Positions 11,182-19,343 of a stretch of 36,694 nucleotides of DNA are shown piece by piece; the first letter of the stretch is position 1; each line of letters opens with the position of its first letter. This stretch comes from Actinomycetota bacterium (GTDB taxonomy: Bacteria > Actinomycetota > Acidimicrobiia > Spongiisociales > UBA4744), in assembly GCA_013152275.1 (NCBI GenBank), contig JAADGS010000040.1, positions 1 through 36,694 on the forward strand, given 5' to 3'. Below the pieces are notes generated by a model. It made no database searches. It was not told where the DNA came from and saw only the letters and a program-made list of their open reading frames with translations. Made by a program: the position numbers and the translations under genes.

Positions 11182-11730
11182 TCAACCGATCGGACCGGCT
11201 CGCAAGAGTACCGGTGGGTCGACGGTGCAGTCGACGACGGTCGACGGGGTTCCTCCAGGACTGCTGCCACCCAGATAGACCGCCACTTCGTTGCCGAAGA
11301 TGGCTTTCGCCTCCTGATCGTCGTGGGCGGCGGCTTCACCACTGCGGTTGGCGCTCGTGACCGCGAGAGGCCCGGCAACCTCGAGCAGCCAGAGGGCGGC
11401 GGGATGATCAGGCACCCGCACACCGATCGTGCCATCGTGCACGACCGGGAGGTCACGTCGCGCCCGAAGGACGAGGGTCAGCGGACCCGGCCAGTGCTCC
11501 GTTCCCAACCGGGTCGCCGCAGCAGAGAACTCCACGAGGTCTGCCGCCTGCCGCAGAGAAGTGACGAGTACGGGGAACGGACGGCCGGCGGTTCGGCCCT
11601 TGAGCAATGCGAGACGTTCGAGCGCCGCGCCGTTCGCGGGATCGGCGGCAACTCCGTACACCGTATCCGTGGGAACACCCACGATCTCTCCGTCCCGAAT
11701 GGCCGCCACGGCATCCTCGATCATCCCCAC
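11182..11730 (-). CDS. tsaC: Threonylcarbamoyl-AMP synthase (Sua5/YrdC/YwlC family)
   Basis: 182 residues, the single-domain short form. It makes threonylcarbamoyl-AMP for the t6A modification at position 37 of ANN-decoding tRNAs. Signs are [65 protein letters not shown] and STVVDCT. Start GTG 11730 is set by GGAGG six bases upstream; the ATG two codons later is less well spaced. The start lies ten bases inside the end of murI, which suggests coupling. In Actinomycetota this gene often follows prfA-prmC, as it roughly does here. Confidence 0.93.
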   Translation of the reverse strand: MGMIEDAVAAIRDGEIVGVPTDTVYGVAADPANGAALERLALLKGRTAGRPFPVLVTSLRQAADLVEFSAAATRLGTEHWPGPLTLVLRARRDLPVVHDGTIGVRVPDHPAALWLLEVAGPLAVTSANRSGEAAAHDDQEAKAIFGNEVAVYLGGSSPGGTPSTVVDCTVDPPVLLRAGPIG

Positions 11731-12514
11731 GGAACACCTCCGGATTCACGTTCCAGTTCGTCTACGAAGCCGACCGGTATCTCCTTGCCGCTCAACTCGA
11801 GGATCCGACGGGCGAACCGATCGGCGTCCCCCGTCGTCACATACTCGGTGCGAGCGCCCGAGCGGATGGCCCCGTCAAGCATGCGCACCGCCTGGCGGGC
11901 CACCGCGGGCGCGGGATCGATAACGGCGACGTTTCTGCCGACGATCGCCTCGATCGCCGGGGTCAGCAGCGAATAGTGGGTGCACCCGAGAACGAGCGTG
12001 TCGATACCTGCGGCGAGCAGCGGGGTGAGGTACGTCTCGAGCATGGCGTGCACCGTTCCGGACTCGCCTCTCTCGACCGCCGTTGCGAGGCCCGGACAGG
12101 CCTGGTCGACGATGCGGACTCCTGCGGCGTGGCGATCCACCACGGAGGCGTACAACTCGCCCTGGAAGGTCGCGTTGGTGGCCAAGATACCGATGATCCC
12201 TCGTGCCGTCTGCTCCGCCGCAGGTTTGACGGCCGGTTCCATGCCCACGAAGGGGATGCCCGGAAACAGGTGCCGCAGTGTGTGCAAGGCAGCGGCCGAA
12301 GCACTGTTGCAGGCCACGACGATCAGTCCGGCGCCCTTCGCCAGGAGCATTCGGGTCACCGTTTCGGCGCGGTCGCGCACCTCGTCGAGGCTCCGCTCGC
12401 CGTACGGTGCCCACGCTCCGCCAGGTAGATGATCGGATGTCCCGGGATGAGGTGTTCGAGATGCCGCAACACCGACAGTCCGCCGACGCCCGAGTCGAAG
12501 ATTCCGATCGTCAT
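11721..12514 (-). CDS. murI: Glutamate racemase, apparently frameshifted
   Basis: Two overlapping frames together spell one MurI of about 265 residues. The first, from ATG 12514 (or ATG 12532), gives MTIGIFDSGVGGLSVLRHLE and HPIIYLAE; the second picks up near 12416 with AWAPYGERSLDEVRDRAET and carries both catalytic cysteine motifs, VVACNSAS and LGCTHYSLL. The junction reads CTGGCGGAGCGTGGGCACCG. Family members read YLAD-x-A-x-x-PYGE here, so about four bases (or one) seem to be missing. MurI makes D-glutamate for peptidoglycan and is usually essential; hence a sequence error, a second racemase elsewhere or a true lesion must be considered. First gene of the murI-tsaC-glyA run. Confidence 0.8.
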
Positions 12515-12560
12515 GTCGTCCACGGGCACCATTTCACCACACCGGCGGTCAATCCACCCC

Positions 12561-12607
12561 TTCTCGTGACGCTTCACGGGAACTATCCGGCTCAAGCGTC
12601 ACGAGAA
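12561..12607. repeat. Intergenic palindromic repeat, copy 3
   Basis: TTCTCGTGACGCTT (12561-12574) pairs perfectly with AAGCGTCACGAGAA (12594-12607) around a 19-nt loop. The tips TTCTCGT and ACGAGAA match those of the repeats at 1059 and 1119; the inner sequence differs. It lies between the divergent murI and thioesterase starts. No T-tract follows on either strand. Confidence 0.7.
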
Positions 12608-12624
12608 CGGGTAAGTTTCTGCTC

Positions 12625-13028
12625 ATGAACCCAAAGACGATCAACGAGTTCCTTCAACAATCGATGCCATCGGCAGGCGACATGGACATCACCTGCACCG
12701 AAGTCGACGCCAACGGTGCAGTTGTGCACTGGGAGTACGGGCCGCGTTGGCTGCGTCCCGGCAACTACATCTCAGGACCACTGCTCATGACGATGGCGGA
12801 CACTGCCCTGTACTGCGCCGTGTTCGGGAATCTGGATCGAATCGAGCCGATGGCGGTCACGTCCGAGCTGTCCACGCACTTCCTTCGGCCCGCCGTCGAC
12901 AGCGGCGTGACGGCCACGGCCACGTTGATCGAAGTGACCGGTCGGCGCGCCTACGGGGAGGTGCGAATGGTCCTCGACACCAACTCCTCGTCGCCCACGC
13001 GACGGGAACCTACATCCTGCCTCGGTAG
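12625..13028 (+). CDS. PaaI-like hotdog-fold thioesterase, frameshifted near the C-terminus
   Basis: The first frame from ATG 12625 gives a hotdog thioesterase: YGPRWLRPGNYISGPLLMTMADTALYCAVFG, then MAVTSELSTHFLRPAV and the RAYGEVRMVLDTN strand. The expected ending LVAHATGTYILPR with stop TAG 13026-13028 lies in another frame beginning at 12987. The uncorrected frame would end at 13053 with an unrelated Arg/Ser-rich tail. One base (or 1 mod 3) appears lost near 12981-12987. The family hydrolyses acyl-CoA thioesters; the substrate is unknown. No ribosome site precedes the ATG; TAAGTT at 12612-12617 is seven bases upstream, so it may be leaderless. Confidence 0.75.
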
Positions 13029-13050
13029 CCGTCGGTTCCCGCCCCCCGAC

Positions 13051-13101
13051 TGAACCCTGGGCTCGTAGGGGTCGTGGCGACCCCCCTGAGCCCTGGGTTC
13101 A
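13051..13101. terminator. Two-tier hairpin between convergent genes
   Basis: Outer arms TGAACCCTGGGCTC (13051-13064) and GAGCCCTGGGTTCA (13088-13101) pair over 14 bp without a mismatch; inner arms GGGGTCG (13068-13074) and CGACCCC (13078-13084) pair over seven. It lies between the convergent thioesterase gene and prmC and includes the prmC stop codon. There is no T-tract, so termination may be Rho-assisted or the structure may protect the 3' ends. The two-tier plan resembles the repeat at 1059, but the sequence differs. Confidence 0.5.
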
Positions 13102-13923
13102 ACGTTGGGTGGGGCCTTTGCGGCCAACGAGGATCCTCGGCCGCCCGGTGAGATCGTCACGAACCTCGCAGAACAGCCGGCCACCGAACATCTCCAACGC
13201 CCGCTCGCCCTGGGTCTCCCCGATCTCGCAAAAGAGCCAACCGCCCTCGGCGAGCCACCCGTGCACCTCGGCGGCGATGCGTTCCAGGATCTCGTCGCCA
13301 TCCGGGCCCGCGACCAGCGCGGCGCGCGGCTCATGCGAGCGGATCTCGTCGGGAAGCGTCCGGTACTCGGCCTCCGACACGTACGGCGGGTTCGCCACGA
13401 GAAGATCGATCTGACCCTTCATGGCAATCGGGAGCGCCGAGAACAGATCCCCCTGACAGAAATCGACGGTAACGCCATTCATCGCAGCATTCTCGGCAGC
13501 GAGGGCAAGCGCCTCCTCCGACAAATCGGTGGCCGTGACACGAGCCTCCGGAAAGGCCTTCCGGAGCGCGACGGCGAGCGCCCCCGAGCCGGTACACAGA
13601 TCGACGATCCGCGTGTCCGGCCCCGCACCGGCGATGGCGTGGGCGGCCTGCTCCCAGAGATACTCGGTTTCCGGACGGGGAATCAGAGCACGACCGTCCA
13701 CACGCAGCTCCACGGGGCCGAACGGAATGATTCCTTCGAGGTATTGGAGCGGCTCACCTGCTCTGCGTCGAGCGACCAGGCCGGCAAATCGTGCCGTCTC
13801 CTCTGCCGTGGGCGCAACGCCGGTGTAGAGACCAGATCGCGATCGGCCCGTGACGGCCATCAACAGACGCTCCGCCTCGTGGAGCGCAAGACCGGAGTCA
13901 CGCAGGAGCGAGTCATCAGTCAT
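13099..13923 (-). CDS. prmC: Release factor N5-glutamine methyltransferase
   Basis: 274 residues from ATG 13923. It methylates the glutamine of the GGQ motif in release factors, using S-adenosylmethionine. LQYLEGIIPFGPVELRVDGRALIPRPETEYLWEQA is the conserved N-terminal to catalytic link; IVDLCTGSGALAVAL is the SAM-binding motif I; LLVANPPYVSEAEY contains the NPPY catalytic motif. It lies 114 nt behind prfA, its substrate gene, as is common. The 114-nt gap (13924-14037) shows no feature I can name. Confidence 0.95.
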   Translation of the reverse strand: MTDDSLLRDSGLALHEAERLLMAVTGRSRSGLYTGVAPTAEETARFAGLVARRRAGEPLQYLEGIIPFGPVELRVDGRALIPRPETEYLWEQAAHAIAGAGPDTRIVDLCTGSGALAVALRKAFPEARVTATDLSEEALALAAENAAMNGVTVDFCQGDLFSALPIAMKGQIDLLVANPPYVSEAEYRTLPDEIRSHEPRAALVAGPDGDEILERIAAEVHGWLAEGGWLFCEIGETQGERALEMFGGRLFCEVRDDLTGRPRILVGRKGPTQR

Positions 13924-14037
13924 CGGTCGGGCTCGCTCCACTCGCTGTGCCTGGTGTTCTGTGCTCGGTATTCGATACCGCGATCCCAAGGCGCTGCCGG
14001 ACCGCGGGGCGACTGCGGGGCAACCGAAACCGGAGAC

Positions 14038-15110
14038 TCATTCGCCTTCGGTCAGACGACGGGCCTGCTCATCCGCGGTCAACGCCTCGATGAATTCGTC
14101 CAGGTCGCCTTCGAGCACCTGAGGGAGGCGCTTGACGGTCAGCTTGATGCGGTGATCCGTGACCCGGTTGTCCTTGTAGTTGTACGTGCGGATCTTCTCG
14201 GACCGGTACCGACCTGCGCCCGCCGCTCCCCCGCGATCTCGGACTGTTGCTCCTCGAGTTGCCGTTGATAGAGACGGGCCCGCAAGATGCGGAACGCCTT
14301 GTCCTTGTTCTGGAGCTGGGACTTCTCGTCCTGGCAACTCACGACCAGGCCGGTCGGCAGATGGGTCAGCCGGACCGCGGAGTCCGTCGTGTTCACCGAC
14401 TGGCCCCCGGGGCCGCTCGATCGGTACACGTCGACTCGTACGTCGGCGGGATCGATCTGGATCTCGACCTCTTCGGCTTCGGGCAGCACCGCGACGGTGG
14501 CCGTGGAGGTATGTACCCGCCCCTGTGACTCGGTCTGCGGCACCCGCTGCACCCGATGGACACCGGCCTCGTACTTGAGTTTGGAATACGCGCCTTTGCC
14601 TTTCACGGAGAAGATCACCTCCTTGAAGCCACCGGCCTCCGAGGGCGAGGTCTCCAGGACCTCGGTCGTGAACCCTTGTGCCTCCGCATACGCCTGGTAC
14701 ATGTGCTGGAGATCGCCCGCCCAGATCGCGGCCTCGTCGCCGCCGGCCGCCGACCGAACCTCCACGATCACGTCCTTGTCGTCATTGGGATCGGTCGGGA
14801 CAAGAGCGAGATGGAGGTCTCGCTCCAGCCGTTCCATGTCGCGACGCCGTTCGGCAGCGAGATCTCGAAACTCCTGTGCGGTCGCAGGATCAGATTCCTG
14901 CTGCGCCAAATCCTCGGCTTCTTCCGCGTCGGTGGCGGCCGCCTTGTAGGCGCCGTACTGTTCGACGATGCGACGAAGCTCGGCGTGACGCCTGGCCAGG
15001 CCTGTGTACCGGTTTCGATCAGAGGTCGCACCCGGCTCGGCGAGATCTTCCTCGACTCGAGCGAAGGCTTTCTCGATCCCTTCCAACCGCTCAATGAGTC
15101 GGCGATCCAT
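14038..15110 (-). CDS. prfA: Peptide chain release factor 1, apparently frameshifted near the C-terminus
   Basis: Start ATG 15110, one base after the DUF1385 gene. The first frame gives RF1 up to about residue 301: the stop-codon reading motif PQT (PxT type) at 191-193 in [10 protein letters not shown] and GGQ at 235-237 in [17 protein letters not shown]. The conserved ending [33 protein letters not shown] and stop TGA 14038 lie in another frame. The junction reads GGTACCGGTCCGAG, where homologues code VGTGDRSEK; adding seven bases (GACCGGT) restores both frame and residues, which suggests a deletion between two ACCGGT copies. The uncorrected frame stops at 14139 after a foreign Arg/Thr-rich tail. 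RF1 reads UAA and UAG and is essential. Confidence 0.85.
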
Positions 15111-15111
15111 C

Positions 15112-16050
15112 TCAGTTCGCCAGGGCACGAAGCGCCGCAGGGCAGACGGGCCCTCGCGCCTTGACTTCCTCGACTTCTTCGGGTTCGAGCGCAGCGAGGA
15201 GAGCGGCGACTGCAACCTCCACCTGGTCGTCGGCGGGATGGTCGGTTGTGAGTTTCTGGAGCCACAGCCCCGGAGCGGCGAGGATGCGGCCGAGACGATC
15301 GCCACCATGAAGGCCGGAGAACTTGAGGATCTCGTAGGCAAAGCCGGCAATCACCGGGATCAACACGATCCTGGAGGCGATGAGCTGGATCCAGCCCGGC
15401 CGGCCAAGGAGCGTGAACACGACCAAAGAGATGAACACCACGATCAGCAGGAAGTTCGTACCACAACGCGGATGCTCGGGCGGGTGCTTCTGGATATGGT
15501 CGACCGTGAGCGCTTCTCCCGCCTCGTAGGCGTGGATCGTCTGGTGCTCTGCACCGTGGTATTCGAAGACCCGGCGGATCTCCTTCGATCGCCCGATACC
15601 CCAGACATAGCCGACGAAGAGCAGTCCTCGCACAATTCCATCGATGAGGTTGAACGAGAACGACGATCCGCCGATGAACGGTGTGAGGAGCTTCGCGACA
15701 CCGAGTGGAGCGAGAACGAAGATCAACAGGACGGCGGCGACCGAGAATGCGATCGTCCCCACGAGCTGCAGTTTCGTGAACTCTTCCTCATCCTCGGGAA
15801 CGGCCTTCTGTGCGGACCATGACAACGCCTTGAATCCGAGCACAAGCGATTCATACAAGACCATGACTCCGCGCACGAAGGGGATTCGAGCGGCGCGCGA
15901 ACGCGACGACAGCCTCGGAAGGTCGTGTTTCACCGTCTCGATCTCACCGGACGGGACTCGAACCGCGATCGCCCACGAACTCGGGGCTCGCATCATGACC
16001 CCTTCGATAACTGCCTGACCGCCAACGGTCGCGCCGGGCGTGCGGCTCAC
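15112..16050 (-). CDS. DUF1385 (YqhQ-like) membrane protein
   Basis: 312 residues from GTG 16050, with GGAGG seven bases upstream. It opens with GGQAVIEGVMMRAPSSWAIAVR, the hallmark of DUF1385. Hydrophobic helices follow at about residues 95-120, 140-160, 205-225 and 235-255, and EYHGAEHQTIHAYEAGE and HPRCGTNFL are the other conserved blocks, rich in His, Glu and Cys and possibly metal-binding. Function is not established for the family in what I can rely on. It sits between rpmE and prfA, a common location in Actinomycetota. Confidence 0.93.
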   Translation of the reverse strand: MSRTPGATVGGQAVIEGVMMRAPSSWAIAVRVPSGEIETVKHDLPRLSSRSRAARIPFVRGVMVLYESLVLGFKALSWSAQKAVPEDEEEFTKLQLVGTIAFSVAAVLLIFVLAPLGVAKLLTPFIGGSSFSFNLIDGIVRGLLFVGYVWGIGRSKEIRRVFEYHGAEHQTIHAYEAGEALTVDHIQKHPPEHPRCGTNFLLIVVFISLVVFTLLGRPGWIQLIASRIVLIPVIAGFAYEILKFSGLHGGDRLGRILAAPGLWLQKLTTDHPADDQVEVAVAALLAALEPEEVEEVKARGPVCPAALRALAN

Positions 16051-16071
16051 TTGTTCACCTCCGGGATGGAC

Positions 16072-16308
16072 CTACTGGTCTGAAGTTTCCTCGTCGGTGT
16101 GCGTGAAGCTCTTGCGGCCGTAACGCTTCTGGAAACGCTCGACCCTGCCGCCCGTGTCGACGAGCTTCTGGCGTCCTGTGAAGAACGGATGGCACTCGTT
16201 GCAGAGGTCGACATGCAGCTCCGGCTTCGTGGAACGGGTCTTGAACGTGTTCCCACATGAACACGTCACCGTCGCCTCCACGTACTTGGGGTGGATACCT
16301 GCCTTCAC
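16072..16308 (-). CDS. rpmE: Large ribosomal subunit protein bL31, zinc form
   Basis: 78 residues from GTG 16308, with GGAGA before it. It starts [16 protein letters not shown], the normal L31 N-terminus. Four cysteines (CSC in VTCSCGNTF and CNEC in [13 protein letters not shown]) make the zinc site of the C+ type. The C-terminal [11 protein letters not shown] is typical; a short acidic tail follows. Zn-type L31 is often replaced by a C- paralogue under zinc limitation; no paralogue is in this window. It follows rho by 11 nt. Confidence 0.97.
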   Translation of the reverse strand: MKAGIHPKYVEATVTCSCGNTFKTRSTKPELHVDLCNECHPFFTGRQKLVDTGGRVERFQKRYGRKSFTHTDEETSDQ

Positions 16309-16319
16309 AACGTCTCCTC

Positions 16320-17858
16320 TTAGGTAGACCTGGCCACCTCGGCCAGGAAATCTGTGTTGGACCTCGTAGTCTTCAAACGGTCGATCAACAATTCGAGTGC
16401 CGCTCCGGGCTCGAGTGCCAGAAGCACTCGGCGCAGCTTCCACACCTGCAGAAGCTCCTGCCTGTCGAACAACAACTCCTCTTTGCGTGTTCCCGATTGT
16501 GAAATGTCAACGGCAGGATAGATCCTGCGATCGGCGAGGCCGCGATCGAGCCGAAGCTCCATGTTGCCGGTGCCTTTGAACTCCTCGAAGATCACCTCGT
16601 CCATGCGAGAACCCGTTTCGACGAGTGCGGTGGCCATGATCGTCAGGCTGCCACCCTCTTCGATGTTTCGGGCGGCTCCAAAGAACCGCTTCGGTGGGTA
16701 CAGAGCCGTCGAGTCCACGCCACCGGAGAGGATCCGCCCGCTCGCCGGCGTGGCGAGGTTGTGGGCCCGGGCCAGACGAGTGATCGAGTCGAGGAGGATG
16801 ACGACGTCGGTCCCCATCTCCACGAGTCGCTTCGCCCGCTCCAACGCAAGGTCGGAGACCTGGGTATGTTCCTCGGCCGGACGGTCGAAAGTCGAATACA
16901 CGACCTCGCCCTTGACGGAACGCTGCATGTCCGTGACCTCTTCGGGACGCTCGTCGACGAGCACGACCATCACGTAGCACTCGGGGTTGTTGACCTCGAT
17001 CGAGTGCGCGATCTCCTTCAACACGGTGGTCTTGCCGGCCTTCGACGGGGACACGATCATCCCTCGTTGTCCTTTGCCGATTGGAGCGATCAGGTCGATG
17101 ATCCTCGCCAGGCTGTGGTTCGGCATGCCTTCCACTTCGAGTCGAAGCCTGATATCCGGGAACAGGGGTGTGAGCTTGGAGAACTTCGGTCGTTGCCGGG
17201 CCTCCTCGGCCGTCATCCCGTTCACGCTGAGGATCCGCGTCAACGCGGGGAACTTCTCCTGTGACCTGGGCGGCCGGATCGGTCCGCTCACCTGGTCCCC
17301 CTTGCGCAGCCCGAACTTGCGGATCTGGCTGGCGGAAACGTAGACGTCCAGCTCGCCGGGAAGGTAGCCCGTGACTCTGAGGAACCCGTATCCCTCAGGA
17401 AGAATGTCGAGGATGCCCTCACGCTGTTCGAGTTCCCCTTCAGGGATCTGGGACTGGCCACCACCGGAGGAACGGCGACGCCGCCTCCGGTTGCGCTGAG
17501 TATCGCCCTGGTGATGCTCGTCACCTTGGCGCTGCTCGCGCTGAGAGCCACCGTCGTCGGAACGAGCCGACTCGTCGCCGGAGGTCGAGTCCTGGCCACG
17601 ATCGGCCTCGTCACCGGTTGCCGCACCATCGCTTGCAGCCGTTGGCTCACCGTCGCCGGCCGGCTCGGGTGTTTCGACAGGCGTAGCCACGGGAAGGTCG
17701 ATGGGAGCCGGCTCGCTGCTCACCGCAACACCGTCGGCATTCAGGATCCTGTCGATGAGTTTTGCCTTCTGCAGACCATCGGTCTCGATATCCACCGCGG
17801 CCGCGATGGTTCGGAGGTCCTTCACGGATTTCTCCTGGAGTTCCGATCTGGTGGTCAT
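16320..17858 (-). CDS. rho: Transcription termination factor Rho
   Basis: 512 residues from ATG 17858, with AAAGGAT before it. The N-terminal Rho domain (about 5-40) is followed by a disordered insert, about 45-145, rich in Asp, Gly, Arg and Gln with an RRRRRR run; such inserts are typical of actinobacterial Rho and add RNA binding. The cold-shock-like RNA-binding domain ([14 protein letters not shown], residues 148-215) and the ATPase with SPSKAGKTT (about 270-278), [27 protein letters not shown] and [17 protein letters not shown] are intact. The 143-nt gap upstream (17859-18001) probably holds its promoter; no clear hexamers were found. Confidence 0.98.
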   Translation of the reverse strand: MTTRSELQEKSVKDLRTIAAAVDIETDGLQKAKLIDRILNADGVAVSSEPAPIDLPVATPVETPEPAGDGEPTAASDGAATGDEADRGQDSTSGDESARSDDGGSQREQRQGDEHHQGDTQRNRRRRRRSSGGGQSQIPEGELEQREGILDILPEGYGFLRVTGYLPGELDVYVSASQIRKFGLRKGDQVSGPIRPPRSQEKFPALTRILSVNGMTAEEARQRPKFSKLTPLFPDIRLRLEVEGMPNHSLARIIDLIAPIGKGQRGMIVSPSKAGKTTVLKEIAHSIEVNNPECYVMVVLVDERPEEVTDMQRSVKGEVVYSTFDRPAEEHTQVSDLALERAKRLVEMGTDVVILLDSITRLARAHNLATPASGRILSGGVDSTALYPPKRFFGAARNIEEGGSLTIMATALVETGSRMDEVIFEEFKGTGNMELRLDRGLADRRIYPAVDISQSGTRKEELLFDRQELLQVWKLRRVLLALEPGAALELLIDRLKTTRSNTDFLAEVARST

Positions 17859-18001
17859 GTCATCCTTTCAGTCGGGAAGCCGTCATAAGAGGCTCGGCGA
17901 CATGCTCTCTCGATGCCTCTTGCCTCTCACGGCACGAAGGAACATCATCGGAGGCTTGGGAACCCGACGCGATCAACGATCGATGCGCCGGGGGTGTGCA
18001 C

Positions 18002-19343
18002 TCATTGTACGGTGGATTCGCCGATCTTCCAAGTACGAAAGTGCTCGATGAACTCTTCCACGGCCACCGAGCTTGCAGGAAGGACCGTGAAGTGCTCCTC
18101 GCGGTCGGCAAGGTCGGCGATCCTGGACGGAGTATCGGGCGTTTTCCCGATCGCCACTTCGACGACCTCCGGGAACTTTGCCGGATGGGCCGTACCCACC
18201 ACGATCACCGGAACGTCACGCTCCTCGGCGTCCGAGGCGGCGACCGCAACGGCAGTGTGGGGATCGATCTGCCTGCCCCACCTACGAAAGACCGTACCGA
18301 TGACATCCACGATCTGGTCATCGGTGAACCAATGCCCTCTGAAGGACGTCCGACCGAGCCCGGGGATTCCCGCGCCGGCCATCGCCATGGCGACGCGATC
18401 GCCGTCACGGCCGAGGAGTTCGTAGACCAGGCGCTCGAGGTTCGACGGAATCTGAATGTCCATTGCGGGAGCAACCGTCGGAATCACGTCGCTCGGGACA
18501 ATGGATCCGTCCTCGACAAAGCGCACGACACTGCGGTTCACGTTCGTCCCGACGATCAATCTGCGAATGGGGACCCCCATCCGCTTCGCGACCCAGGCGG
18601 AGTAGACATTGCCGAAGTTGCCCGTCGGCACGGCCACGTCGACCTCGTCGGCTCCGACGGCGTTTACCGCCCACACATAGTATGGGATCTGGCCCATCAC
18701 CCGCGCCCAGTTGATCGAGTTCACCGACGAGACGGGACCATCCATCCTGATGAGCAGTTCTTTGACGATGCGCTGGCAATCGTCGAAGGTCCCTTCGATC
18801 GCGACGTTGTGCACGTTCGCGGCGGCAACCGTCGTCATCTGACGTCGCTGCACGTCGGAGACTCTTCCATGGGGATGGAGGATGACGACGTCGAGCGCGG
18901 GACGACCTGCCACGGCCGCGATCGCAGCCGCCTGACGTCGCACCAAGCACCACGTAGTGCTCACCACGTGTTTCGAGTGCGTGATCGAGCAGCCGTCCGA
19001 GCCACTGGAGCGCGTAGTCCTTGAACGCAAACGTGGGTCCCCAGAACAGCTCGAGCAGGTACCGTGCGTCCCCGAGTTCGGTGATCGGTACGAGGCGATC
19101 GAACCCTTCATACGCGGCGCCGGCGAGCGCCGACAGCTCGCCCGGGTCCCCTGCGCCGAACATCCCGCCGACCGCGGCCACAAGGTCCGGGTAGGACAAC
19201 CGGCCGAGATCGCGAAGATCCCCAGAGTCGAGCTCCGGCCACGTTTCCGGGACGAAAAGACCGCCATCGCCTGCAAGCCCGCTGAGCAGCACGTCTTCGA
19301 AGGACGCCCCGGCGACCCCACCGCGGGTCGACACATATCTCAT
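18002..19343 (-). CDS. thrC: Threonine synthase, apparently frameshifted in the PLP-binding loop
   Basis: The first frame from ATG 19343 gives MRYVSTRGG, GDGGLFVPE, LELFWGPTFAFKDYALQ with the PLP lysine (108), and YVVLGATSG, then derails. The second frame continues AAAIAAVAGRPALDVVILHPHGRVS, VPTGNFGNVYSAWVAKRMG and so on to stop 18002. The junction reads ACGTCAGGCGGCTGCG; homologues code TSGDTGSAA here, the phosphate-binding loop of PLP. About 14 bases are missing, and the flanking GGCG could be the microrepeat. As it stands the protein would lack the loop and be truncated. It overlaps hom by four bases (ATGA). thrB is absent from the usual place next to it. Confidence 0.85.

Noticed and set aside
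11139..11456. N-terminal extension of glyA to 11456
   Set aside because: It lies over tsaC; the serine hydroxymethyltransferase N-terminus and GAGG fit ATG 11138.
14038..14337. Programmed frameshift in the release factor gene
   Set aside because: The known programmed shift is in prfB near codon 25 at a slippery site with UGA. This gene has the RF1 PxT motif, and the shift lies near residue 301 without a slippery sequence or early stop.
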